Source of the DNA: Dryocosmus kuriphilus
Taxonomy: Eukaryota > Arthropoda > Insecta > Hymenoptera > Cynipidae
Assembly: GCA_038277395.1 (NCBI GenBank)
Contig: CM076193.1
Location: forward strand, 121,116,133-121,180,132
Length of the DNA stretch: 64,000 bases
Reading direction: 5' to 3'
Under the pieces are notes generated by a model, which ran no database searches, was not told the origin of the DNA, and saw nothing but the letters and a program-made list of their open reading frames with translations. This document shows positions 11,438-22,155 of this stretch, in pieces. Each line of letters begins with the position of its first letter. Position 1 is the stretch's first letter. The translations under genes and the position numbers were made by a program.

Positions 11438-11838
11438 ATATTGATAATGTAGTTGGTTGTTTGGTTAATGAGAAAAAAACACAAAATTTATTTCCTTTCA
11501 CCTAGGATCAAAATCGAGCAAATTTGTTTATTTAAAAAAAAGATAATATAGTAGCCAACGTTTCGAAGGTATAATTGACCTTCCTTTTCAAGGCTGGAAA
11601 AACAAAGAAAAAACGAAAAAGTATAGTATGTACACACACATAAACAGCAAAAATTAGCACAAATACGAAAATAGTACGTTATCTCACCTAAAACTTTCGC
11701 ATAATACATTTACGTCAACACATAATCCAAGACAAAAGTGTCAAAAATTCTCTCTGTTTTCATTCGTTTACATGAGGTGATGCAGATGTTTATAATTCTG
11801 GTCAAAAATTAAATGAACATTAGCAAAAACAAAAAAAT
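11438..11838 (-). repeat. Penelope pLTR, 3'-side copy, inverted
   Basis: This is the imperfect reverse complement of 15284-15682. It contains a hammerhead-like core at about 11550-11599, read on the minus strand as a hairpin GAAGGT/ACCTTC followed by GAAACGTTGG. The expected CUGANGA box is altered to a TTGAAAAG form, so the ribozyme is probably inactive. The 73-codon frame at 11488-11709 is a translation of this repeat. Confidence 0.8.
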
Positions 11839-12018
11839 TGTTTTGAACGAAAAAAACTTACATTTTAAAACCGTATAACACCATATTGTGAGGATTGATA
11901 TGATAGATTTCACATAGATGTTAAACCATCGGATTCAAAACGTACACTAAATGAAACGAGGTTTGAAAAAGAATTTGCACCCTGCATATAGGCAAGACAG
12001 AATGTGAATCAGGTATAT

Positions 12019-12045
12019 GTGATACATTGTAACAGAATGTATCAC
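12019..12045. repeat. Short perfect hairpin
   Basis: GTGATACATT and AATGTATCAC form 10 bp perfect arms with a 7-base loop, about 20 bp outside the left end of the inserted mariner. It lies in the non-coding 3' part of the Penelope-like element. Function is unknown. Confidence 0.55.
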
Positions 12046-12069
12046 GCCCCTGTGTCTTGTATTATTGTA

Positions 12070-13403
12070 CGAGGCACGTCCAGAAAGTAAGTGTACTCAA
12101 TTTATGTAGGCTTCAAAAAAAATTTATTAAAACAAAAACATAGTTGATTACACTTATACATATGCAAGTTATTTTTCGACATAGTCTCCATCCCTCTCGA
12201 TGCAAGTGGTGAGCCGCGGGATCAATTTTTTGATGCCTGCCTCGAAGAAGTCTCCCGCCAGCTCTTTCGCCCACTTCTCCACCTCCCCCTTCACCTCCTC
12301 GTCCGTTGAAACCTTGTTTCCACCCATGTGCACCTTCAGGGAAGTAAAGAGATGGAAATCTGAAGGAGCCAGGTCAGGGAAATACGGGGGGGTGGTTCAA
12401 AACGTCCCATCCAAAAGAGTCCATGAGTTGCTTCGTGGCGTTGGCCGTGTGAGGTTTGGCATTGTCATGCAGCAGACAGACTCCCTTCGTCAGCATGCCC
12501 CTCCTTTTATTCTGAATCGCCCTTTTCAATTTTTTCAGCTTTTCTCACAGTATCTTGCCGCGTTGATGGTCTCTCCATGAGGCAGATATTCAATCAAAAT
12601 TATGCCTTTATGGTCCCAAAACACGGATGCCATGCTTTTTTTTTGGCTGAAATTGTGGTTTTGAATTTCTTGGCGGAGGGTGGCAAGGTGTGGCGCCATT
12701 TTTGAGACTGCCCTTAGTTTCAGGCGTGTAGTGGGCAACCCAGGTTTCGTCTCCAGTAACAATAGAGTAGATAAAATCATCGCCTTCGCGTTCGTAGCGC
12801 TCCAGAAACTCTTTGGAGCTCTGCACTCGATTCAACTTGTGCTGTTCTGTCAGCTGTTTTGGGACCCACCTCGCAGACAATTTCCGATATCCGCGAGTTT
12901 CTGTGATTTTTTCGTGTAACAGGGATCTGGAAATTTGCGGAAACATCGCAGAAAGATCATCTAACGTCAATCTGCGATCGTCACGGACCGCAATCTCGAT
13001 TTTTTCCACAACTTCGTCAGTCACAATTGAAGGTCTTCCGCTCCTCTGATCGTCATGCACGGAAGTACGGCCATTTTTAAATTCGCGACACCACTTGTAC
13101 ACACTCGTACGATTCATAGCTCCATTACCGTAAACAGTTTTCACCTCATTATAAATCTCAACTGGAGCTTTTCCCTTCACAACGAGGTAGCGAATGACGG
13201 CGCGAATTTCGCACTTAGCGGAAGATACGATCGACATTTTTCGTGAGAGATGCTACCGCGTCAAGAGTTTTCAACACACTAACCTCGGATTGGTCTCGTT
13301 TTGAAGGGGAGGGGTCAGGCTACACATCAGTGTTGCCAACATGTCGAAAAAGTATTCCCTACAGCTGTGAGAGTATCAGTACACTTACTTTCTGAACGTG
13401 CTG
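12070..13403 (-). mobile_element. Mariner transposon, second type, nested in the Penelope-like element
   Basis: The ends share GAAAGTAAGTGTACT-type inverted repeats. The left end begins CGAGGCACGTCCAGAAAG; the right end, read inwards, begins CAGCACGTTCAGAAAG. TA lies on both sides (12068-12069 and 13404-13405). The length is about 1334 bp. It sits between the Penelope coding region and its downstream terminal repeat, so it inserted after that element. Its TIR and protein differ clearly from copy 1 at 8517, so it is a separate mariner lineage. Confidence 0.9.
12190..13237 (-). pseudogene. Mariner transposase pseudogene (DD34D), frameshifted
   Basis: The N-terminal part is open from 13237 to 12608 (209 residues, start MSIVSSAKCEIRAV). 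It contains the helix-turn-helix region, the RSGRPS linker and the first catalytic motif TGDETW. After YTPETKG the frame shifts to the one ending at 12535 (containing MASVFWDHKG). It shifts again into a third frame that carries LLHDNAKPH (about 12450-12475) and FPDLAPSDF (about 12365-12390), ending near GDYVEK. The spacing of the last two aspartates is 34 residues. At least two indels are needed, so the gene is dead. The family matches the transposase part of SETMAR-like mariners; this is a TE copy and not a SET-domain fusion. Confidence 0.9.
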
Positions 13404-13538
13404 TACGATTGTCGTTTATGTGAATGTCGCAAATTATAACTTTTCACAGAAAATTTGTTAACATTAGCATCACCCAAGGTATCAGCAATATTTTTGTAAT
13501 AATTTTTTAACCTAATAGTATCTATCTGTCTATTCATA

Positions 13539-13755
13539 TTAGTTTTTACAATCATAAATGTGTAACATTTCTGAAAAAAGTCGACGGTTTAGGTAATTTT
13601 CGCAATCTAAAATATTGACTTGATCGAAGTTGATGCTGTGCTTCGTTAACATTACATGTTCAGCCGAGGCTGAACATGTAACATTGCGTTTGTGTTCATT
13701 AATTCTAGTACGTAATTGTCTACCAGTCTGTCCTACATATGATAATTTGCATTTT
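13539..13755 (-). pseudogene. GIY-YIG endonuclease domain of the Penelope-like element
   Basis: About 72 codons read KLSYVGQTGRQLRTRINEHK and end DCKN-stop at 13539-13541. The SYVGQTGR segment and the following Arg and His-Lys match the GIY-YIG nuclease core, which Penelope-like elements use to nick target DNA. It is one frame away from the upstream reverse transcriptase, which stops at 13733, so an indel separates the two. The C-terminal SASAEH segment is encoded by a 14 bp-arm palindrome. Confidence 0.85.
13652..13681. repeat. Perfect palindrome, 14 bp arms
   Basis: TTACATGTTCAGCC and its exact complement flank a 2-base GA spacer. The palindrome lies inside the GIY-YIG coding segment, where it encodes the TCSASAEHV stretch. 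It may be coincidental, because the corresponding protein positions are conserved in Penelope-like elements. Confidence 0.7.
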
Positions 13756-15359
13756 CTTCACCTAATGTGATAAATGTATTCAATTTATTATTAGGTTTTT
13801 CTATTATTCTATAATTAGCGTCATACAACATAGATCGTAATTTACAACTTAATTTCTTTATATATGAAATGACAATAAATGGCTTCTTAATGTTCTTCGA
13901 TAGATATTTATTGACTGATTTTTGTGTAGTTTCAACGCAAGAATTATTAATAGCGTGAAGTATATTTCTAATGTTGTTGTTAATAAAAGTATTGGGATAG
14001 TTATTGTTTTGCAGTAAACTTTTTACAATATTCAGATTTGTTTCATGAAAACGGAAGTGTGACAGCTTGATTGCTTTGTCAAACAAACTATATAAAGTAG
14101 CCTTTTTTTGCGCTAGTGTGTGATGAGAATAAAAACTAATTAATCGGCCTGAATACGTATCTTTTCTGTACCAATTTGTAATGATCCTATTGTTTTCCCT
14201 AATTAATGAAAGTTCAAGATAATTAATGGTGTTGCCAATTTCATTCTCCATGGTGAATTCCAGATTGTTGTTATAATTATTAAAATGTTGTAGACATTCA
14301 TCAATTTTAGCTTCTTTTATGAGCAAAATGCAATCTTCAGCATAACGTTTGTATAGTAAAATGTTACTCTTTTGAATGTTTAGGCAATGTAATTTCAAAT
14401 GCTCTAGAGCAAGATCTCCAAACCAAGGGCTTGAAGATCCACTCATAGGTGCTCCTAGAATTTGTTTAAAAAACTTGCCATTAAATTTAAAATAAGTAAG
14501 AGTTCATTAAAAATATGATACCATCTAAAAATTCATTAATAGTCAAATTTATGTTATTAGAAAGATATTTCCATTTACGGTTTATGCCCAAAGTAACTAA
14601 ATCAATGTTGATGTTGGTTAATAGTGAAACAACGTCAAAAGATACCAAACAATAATCATCAGGAACTTTTACTTTGGCTATTGACTCTAAAAGTTTATAA
14701 CTATTGCGTAACGATGACTTTGGTTTAGGCAGATACTTATTGAAAAAGATAGAAATCGATTTATCAAGGAAATACGTGGGTGAATTAATAGTGGAAACAA
14801 TGATTCGTACAGGTAGATCTTTTTTATGAATTTTTATCAAACCATAAGCTCTTGCTAGATCAGTATTATTAATTTTGTGTCTCAAATAATCAAAGCTTGA
14901 GTCTGAATCACAAATACCATAATCAATCTATTTTTTTTGTTAAAAATTCAACTGCCTTTTTTAGAGTATTAACAGGATCATCAGAAAGAGCGATCATAAC
15001 TTTGTTCGTGTAAGTGTATTTGTCAACAGCCAACGTAACGTTGCCTTGTTGTCAGCTTGTGTGAAAAATATGTGTTTATTATCTCTGATAAACTTTCGAG
15101 TTTCAGAAATTTTTTTATTAATGTTAAGATCAATATAGGAAATTTTTTATTTGGTTTTTTTGAAAGTGTTAATGCTTTGCATGAGTTGATTGCGTAGCTG
15201 GCAATTATTACTATTTGCAATATCAGTATTTGAAAGAACATTATGATCATTGTTAAAGTTATTAACATAGTTGCCTTTAACTTTTTTTTTTTTGCTAATG
15301 TTCATTTCATTTTTGACCAGAATTGCAAAAATCTGCATCACCTCATGTAAACGAATCAA
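13733..15359 (-). pseudogene. Penelope-like reverse transcriptase pseudogene
   Basis: Reading from 15359 leftwards, fragments in shifting frames show an N-terminal Lys/Asn-rich part and then a TQAD motif near 15050. They continue with YGLIKIHK and LVSFDVVSLLTNI (14487-14885), QILGAPMSG...SPWFGDLALEHL (about 14400-14460), and the active-site region YKRYAEDCILLI in the 237-codon frame at 13733-14446. LVSFDV, the G-SP box and Y-x-D-D-like motif in that order, followed by GIY-YIG, are diagnostic for Penelope-like elements. The normally conserved YxDD box reads YAED, a change at a catalytic Asp. Several frameshifts (near 14475, 14890, 15040 and 13745) show that it is inactive. Confidence 0.87.
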
Positions 15360-15682
15360 AAACAGAGAGAATTTTTGACACTTTTGTCTTGGATTATGTG
15401 TTGATATAAATTTATTATGCGAAAGTTTTTGGTGAGATTACGTACTATTTTTTGTATTGTTGCTAATTTTTGCTGTTTATGTGTGTGTACATACTATATT
15501 TTTTTCATTTTTCCTTTGTTCTTCCAGCCTTGAAAAGGAAGGTCAATTATACCTTCGAAACGTTGGCTACTATATTATCTTTTTGCTTAAATAAACAAAC
15601 TTGCTCGATTTTGATCCTAGGTGAAAGGAAATAAATTTTGTGTTGTTTTCTCATTAATCAAACAACCAACTATATTATACAT
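15284..15682 (-). repeat. Penelope pLTR, 5'-side copy
   Basis: This copy lies upstream of the minus-strand coding region and overlaps its first codons. It mirrors 11438-11838. A hammerhead-like core is at about 15525-15570 on the plus strand: a TTGAAAAG box, GAAGGT/ACCTTC hairpin and GAAACGTTGG. The orientation is opposite to the downstream copy, so a transcript through the element would contain self-complementary ends. Confidence 0.8.
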
Positions 15683-17690
15683 CGACCACGAGCAGCTTGA
15701 AAAAGCAAACTTTAATTTAAAATATATTGATCTTGACTTGTCAGTGGTAGTCAAGACTCCTGAAATTTCAAGCGAGATCAGAACGGAATCGGGAAATTTT
15801 TTAAATAATTTTACCTCTTTTGAGTTATACATACCTCAAGCTTGGAGTAATTTTTAAATGCAACATCTTGACATGAAATGTAAATTTTCAATGAAGAAGG
15901 CCATATAATTAACAACCTCGTAAATCTCAGTGATGGGAATTATTTAAAGAATAATTTTTTTTTTTGCAAACAAGGTCAAAATTTAATAAATATATACCTA
16001 TAATATGTTTATTAAATTTGGACCCTAATTGCTAAAAAAGATTATCTTTTAAACAATTAATAATTGGGTCAATCAAAAAACCGTATGTTTCCATAAAAGA
16101 GTAAAGATGTCACGAAACGATGAAAATTATTCCAAAATAAGACTAACCTATACAAAGTCATACCCTATATGTTAGCTATTCTTAGTTTTCGAAAATTTAG
16201 ATTAAATTTTCGCTTAACAATATTATGTCCATAATTTTATGGTAAAGAAATAAATATTTATATTTTTGAGACTTTTCATTAAATAATATTAATAAGTTCA
16301 AACATAGTAAGTGTTCGAGCAATTAGTTCAATTTTTAACTATACGTATTTGTACAGCTTTCTACTAAAATGCATGCCAACGTTTTTCTTCAAACAAGATT
16401 TGTTAAGTTAGGTTTTACTGAATCAATTAGTTCCTCAATTTCACATAGTTTTTATTCATTGATATATGTTTTCTTATATATTTCTTGTATTTTAAAGACA
16501 CTCAAAATAATATTTTTTATAAGTTGAAACAAAATTCGGCTGCTATTCTCCGCGTATTTAAAAATATCCCTGCTCCATTTTAGTTTATAAATTAATCGTA
16601 TTGACAGTCCATGACCCAGTGACAGTTTAAAAAAATCAAGTGATAGTTCGAACATCAAGAGTCAAGAGTCTCGCTTGAGTGTTCTTTGTTTTCAACTTCA
16701 AGACTCAAAAATTTAAGTATTATTAGGCGAATTTCGAGAAATTTTTGTCTTGTCGCGCAACACTATTTCTCTTTATTTTCACTGCACCATAAAAAATAGA
16801 TTTTCGCCTATATAATATCAAATAATAAATCCGAAACAATTCGTAAAAGTTAAACATATGATGCAGATTGAGAAAAAAAATTAAAATTCAAGATTTCTCG
16901 AAAACCCTGCAATTGAAAATTTTTACAATCCTATTTCAGCTCCGCCCGAACTCAGGATATTAAGTGATTGATTTTAAGTTTTCCACAATTTATGACGCAC
17001 CCAAATAGAAACTTTTAATTGGTAAATTGACTGTTGGGTTTATAACTTCTTAGATAAAATAATTAATTTCCAAATTTTTGTTTTTGATCCACTCTATTAG
17101 CGGTCACCCCTTGTTAGATTCCTTCCTTTTATGGATCATAAATGCCTAATCGTTCGCAAGAGACACAATTTTCTGAAACGATAAAAGTTTCATTAACTAT
17201 CTCCATTAAGAGAAAAAGTTTTCATGTATTCTTGATTGGTTTCTCAAGGATCAATAAAACCTTCCAAGTATCTAGGTCCTAATCATAAGAAATTAATTAT
17301 TGCTGAAGTATCCTTAATACTAATGCTATAATTTATTAATGTATGAAATTCAACGAAAGAGAGTTAAATAAGACTCAGGATAGTATATGAAGGTTGGTAA
17401 GAAAATGTTCCAGAAGGAGAACATGTTGGGGAAAGTTCACTTTGGAAAAACGCATTTGGATAATGAGGATATTACGATGTTATTTCTGAGCCAACGATGC
17501 ACAAAGTTTTGTCAGGCAACCCATTCCATTTTGTCCACTCATCTACTTACCAAGAATCTTCTTCTTTCTGGAAAAAGTGCAATACAATGTGCTTAAAATC
17601 GTCTTGTTAGTAAAACGATGCTAATGAGTTTTAAAACTAAAATCCCTTAGACTCTTCGCATTCTTCGTATCGATTAGTAAGTTAAATTCA
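15683..17690. other. AT-rich DNA, no gene recognised
   Basis: Only short AT-driven open frames are present (60-80 codons, for example 16452-16658 minus and 17387-17596 plus), with no domain signature. The 17387-17596 frame (MKVGKKMFQKENMLGKV) is slightly richer in mixed residues but has no support beyond being open. Confidence 0.4.
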
Positions 17691-17692
17691 TT

Positions 17693-19525
17693 GATGAAGG
17701 AAGACGACCTCGGCCCACATTCAGAAAAATTTGAATTTTTGGTTCAAAAAACAGGTATGTTAAGCTGGCACAACACTATTGAGGTATAGAGATGTAACCT
17801 ATTTCATAATTTAGGGCTCATTTAGGGCTAATTTTTAAACAATCCAACTAAAAATTAATTAAACATATTTATTTTCTTACCCTATGTTAAGGCTCATTTA
17901 GGGCTCCCCGAAAATGATATTTAAACATTGAAAAAAATTGTTTAAATAATTTTAACAAAAAAAAAAAATTTTTTTTTTCATGTCCCTTGCACAATTTCAG
18001 GCTCATTTAAGGCTGCTAAATTATCGCCGTCCGAAAGTCGTGCGATGTTTGTTTCCTTTGCCCTTTTTTTTTCTTATATATGGTGTTGTGCCACCTTAAC
18101 GTTATAAAAAATACGTGAAGAAAGTCGTAATACCCATTCTTTCCACTCGTATATTTTAGGGCTCATTAAGGACTAATTTGGGCCCGTAGTCTCAAATTTA
18201 AGGCTCCAATATTTTTTTGTATAAATAGTGTTTGCACTAGCTTGACGTTAAGCTGGCCGAACATTGCTGTAAAGCGTACTAAAAATGATTTTACAGAAAA
18301 TTCACCTTTTTTAAAAATATTATTATATTCCCAGAGCCCTAAATGAGCCCTAAGTTATTGTATGAGGTGAATTTTCCGTAAAATCATTTTTAGTACGTTT
18401 TACAGCAATGTTCGGCCAGCTTAACGTCAATCTAGTGCAACCACTATTTATACAAAAAAATATTGGAGCCTTAAATTTGAGACTACGGGCCCAAATTAGT
18501 CCTTAATGAGCCCTAAAATATACGAGTGGAAAGAATGGGTTTTACGATTTTCTTCACGTATTTTTTATAACGTTAAGGTGGCACAACACCATATATAACA
18601 AAAAAAAAGGGCAAAGGAAGCATGGCACGACTTTCGGACGGCGATAATTTAGGAGCCAAAATGAGCCTGAAATTGTGCAAGGGAAATGAAAAAAAATTTT
18701 TTTTTGGTAAAATTATTTAAACAATAATTGTTTAAACAATTTTTTTAAATGTTTAAATATCATATTCGGGGAGCCCTAAATGAGCCCTAAATTATTGTAT
18801 GAGGTGAATTTTCTGTCAAATCATTTTTAGTACGCTTTACAGCAATGTTCGGCCAGCTTAACGTCAAGTTAGTGCAAACACTATTTAAACAAAAAAATAT
18901 TGGAGCCCTAAATTTGAGACTACGGGCGCAAATTAGTCCTTAATGAGCCCTAAAATATACGAGTGGAAAGAATGGGTTTTGTAACTTTATTCAGGTATTT
19001 TTTATAACGTTAAGGTGACACAACACCTTATGTAACAAAAAAAAAAGGGCAAATGAAACATCGCACGACTTTTGGTCGACGATAATTTAGGAGCCTTAAA
19101 TGAGCCTGAAATTGTGCAAGGGAAATGAAAAAAAAAAATTTTTTTTTGGTAAAATTATTTAAACAATAATTGTTCAAACTATTTTTGTAAGAAAATAAAT
19201 ATATTTAATTTATTTTTAGTTGGATTGTTGAAACAAAAATTGTTTAAACATTTTTTTTAAAATTTTGATTATTATATTCCCAGAGCCCTAAATGAGCCCT
19301 AAATTATTGTATGAGGTGAATTTTCTGTAAAATCATTTTTAGTACGTTTTACAGCAATATTCGGCGAGCTTAGGGCCAGCCCTAAATTTGGGAATAGGGG
19401 CCCAAATTAGCCCTAAATGAGCCCTAAATTCTGAAATAGATTACATCTCTATACCTCAATAGTGTTGTGCCAGTTTAACATACCTTCAAAAAACTGCAGA
19501 GGTCGTCTTTCTTGAATGATTTTTT
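17693..19525. mobile_element. Composite palindromic non-autonomous element with TTAA-bounded blocks
   Basis: The outer arms (17754-17807 and 19432-19484) are near-perfect inverted repeats beginning GTTAAGCTGGCACAACAC; a further GAAGACGACCTC/GAGGTCGTCTTT pair lies outside at about 17699 and 19500. Inside are three copies of a 148 bp block (18100-18247 inverted, 18425-18572, 18862-19009). Each is bounded by TTAA on both sides, with GGTGGCACAACACC-type sequence outside one TTAA and GCTGGCCGAACATTGC outside the other. The words AGCCCTAAATGAGCCCTAA recur many times. The two inner arms (about 18080-18310 and 18366-18600) form a ~230 bp palindrome with a ~55 bp centre. No coding capacity is visible. 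TTAA boundaries suggest a piggyBac- or Kolobok-type mobiliser, but this is inference. Confidence 0.75.
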
Positions 19526-19689
19526 TTTTGTTTCTCAGATTGAAGCTGACTAAATTTTAAAACAGTCTGACGTGGTCCATTTCAAGAAATTTTTTTTAAA
19601 ATAATTTTTTGTTTCATCTGAAAGTCACAAAAGTTACTCCCATTGAACGGAACTTTTAATCATAGATTTTTCTCGACTTCTTTAATTTT

Positions 19690-20960
19690 TATATAAACAA
19701 AATTAATGCATAAAACTTGCATCTTCTGCATCTTCCGTATTTTAATGGATTATTTATACTTATTACATTACACCGTGTAAAAGTAATAACTTATCTTGAC
19801 TGAAAACTAAAAGGAGAAAAAATTTTATTTTTATAAATAATCATTTTTATAACGAAATTCATTTATACTGCATTTTTGAACGTGGAACATTTTTCTTTTC
19901 TATGGCATCATTTATTTTCATCTCAAGAATAATATCCTGACAAGGGAAAATGACATTAAAGAACAAGTGTTATTTTTGTAAACAATTTTTAAAAGAATTA
20001 ATAGATTTCGAATTTTTGATTTAAAAAATTTTTTCTTTCCTCTGGAGTCACTTCTTTTCATCCCAAGAATAATATTATCGCACAAAAAATTGATATTCTA
20101 TTATATGCAGTAATAATTATCATTTTTTAAAATTAACTCTGATAAGCAACTCTTCATTCCTTTAGAGGAATTGTTTAAAACACTGAAATTATCTTGCTGA
20201 ATGTCAATCTTTTGTGTCAGGACTTCTTGTCATGAAACGAAATGACTCGGCGGGAAAAAGATGTTCTACCTTGAAAATTGCGAAATAAGTGAATTTATTG
20301 CAAAAAATTGTTTATAACAATTAACATTTTTATTGAATGGCAGTCTGTTGTACGATAATATTGTTATTGAGATAAAAAGTAGTTATAACAATATCAATTG
20401 TTGTTGTATATTAAATCTTGAGATGAAAAGAAATGATCGCATAGAAAATAAAAGCTTTTTTGTTAAAAATGCGATATAAGTGAATTTGCTTAAAGCAATT
20501 GCTTATGACAATAACATTATTGTTAAATAGCAATATTTTTTATGATAATATCATTCTTCAGATGAAAGGAAGTGATTCAACTATAGATGAAAATCTTTTT
20601 ATGTCCATAAGTAAATGCGAAGTAAATAAATTTATTTATAAAAATTGTTTATAGGAACATCAATTGTTGTTGAATGGTTATATCTTATATTAAGTTATTA
20701 TCCTTGAGATAAAAATAAATGATCCCGTCAAAAAGATAAAAGCTTCCATGTTTAATATGAGATATAAGTCAACTTGTTTATAAATATTATTATTTATAAT
20801 AATCAAAATTGTTTTCATGTAGTTCTCATTAATGATTGGTTATTACTTTTATGTCATTTAAGGACGAAATCAGTTTAAATATATCACCTAGACACCGAAA
20901 ATGCACCAGATGACAGTTTTATCCATTAATATGTTTACAATAATTAAATAAATTGAGTAA
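19690..20960. mobile_element. Foldback-like element with ~141 bp degenerate internal repeats
   Basis: The left end (about 19690-19740, ATAAACAAAATTAATGCATA, AAACTTGCATC, TCTGCATCTTCCG) is an imperfect inverted repeat of the right end (about 20895-20945, GAAAATGCACC, AGATGACAGTTTTATCCATT). Between them a unit containing GAGATGAAAAGAAATGAT recurs near 20423, 20562 and 20708, with degenerate versions near 19927 and 20062, a spacing of about 140-146 bp. A further single unit is found at 31060-31160 with a matching end near 30830. No open reading frame of note. Confidence 0.55.
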
Positions 20961-22155
20961 GACAACCCATAATTAAAAGTTCTCTTCATCGGGATTAAGT
21001 TTTCTTATTTCATGTGTTTTTAGAGAGATTTTAGTGAAAAGAGCAAGGTATAGTTAGTACAAATATAAAAAATGGTGGTCTTTTGTCAGTTTTCAATTTA
21101 AGTAACATATTATCAAGTTTTCTTTCTTCAAATTAGCCTCGACAGACATCTTTCAAATCTAGTCAGCTTCAGTTTGAAAAAACAAACTTTAAAATCAGTT
21201 AAGAAATACGACCGCTGCGCTGGAACTCTTTGAATAAAAAATTCCACTTTTTCTCACTGTACAGCGGTTTGAACGAACAAATTTAAGATTTGATCTAAAA
21301 ACATATTTTACAATATTTGAAATTAAATTTGCAAATTCCATCTACTTATTTACCTATCTACTTTTTCTTCTGAAAGTAAAAATAAAAGGAATGGGAGTGA
21401 ATAGTCGATCAATTGACTATTCTGAGGTATCTACTGAATGTTTGAAATTCTGTTAGTCTTCTCTTCGATGGAGAGCTTCGTGAGGGTATTTCTACATTCG
21501 CGAGTGCATCGTGATTACCCATTAATTAACCATTGGTACTTCGCTCGAAGTGCTGCTTCCAACGTCTGCAGTCCGTAATGGACAGCTTTGGAATCCATAA
21601 TAATTGGGTTTTCGGAAGGGACATGCTAGAAATTGACTTGCGATCCTAGTTGACTAAATTTCGGGTTCATATTACCTTTGCCAAGTCCTTTCTACTGATG
21701 AGCTTTAAGCAGACGTTAGGAGAAACTCCATTTAATTCACCCTGTTATTACTACCTTATTACGTCAAAAGTTTCATGTGGAGAACTCGGAAACACCGCCA
21801 CTGTTCTCGAAAACAAAACGATTAAGTACCAGGAAAAATAGAGAGACCAATGTAGAAACGAAGAAAAATGTTGTGGATTCTTTTGAAAAGAAATTGTCAA
21901 GTTTCATCTTCTCGAGCTTGAAGAAACATTTCTGTAAGATGGAAACCTTTTTAGGAAAGTGCTTCTTTCGCTTTTGTGTTTACAATTTTTTTAAGAAAGA
22001 CAGATGACTACCTCCAGGATTTTTTAATAAATTAAATTTGAAAGATGAATTAGGCTTGCCAAGGACTATTAATTTTTCGGAAAAGAAAACGACTTTTTCA
22101 GCTGTACTTTGTAATTCCAAAAATGAATTTGTAAATTTACTTTGCAGATTTACTA
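20960..22155. other. Mixed AT-rich DNA with a GC-richer patch, no gene recognised
   Basis: Positions about 21400-21640 are less AT-biased and lack repeat character (for example TTCGCTCGAAGTGCTGCTTCC near 21541). They could be a conserved non-coding host segment. Overlapping 60-76 codon frames at 21650-22177 have no recognisable domain. Confidence 0.35.

Larger units (their letters stand above)
11438..15682 (-). mobile_element. Penelope-like retroelement with inverted terminal repeats
   Basis: A minus-strand reverse transcriptase and GIY-YIG pair (13539-15359) is enclosed by two ~400 bp copies of one sequence in opposite orientation: 11438-11838 and 15284-15682. Landmarks in both are AACGTTTCGAAGG, CACATAAACAGCAAAAATTA and GTTTACATGAGGTGATGCAG (or their complements). 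Penelope-like elements are known to carry such terminal repeats, called pLTRs, in direct or inverted orientation. The element is interrupted by a later mariner at 12070-13403. The coding region is decayed, so it is a dead copy. Confidence 0.85.

Noticed and set aside
12200..13246. Plus-strand frames of 63-126 codons across the second mariner
   Set aside because: They are antisense shadows of the decayed transposase; the sense strand shows the catalytic motifs.
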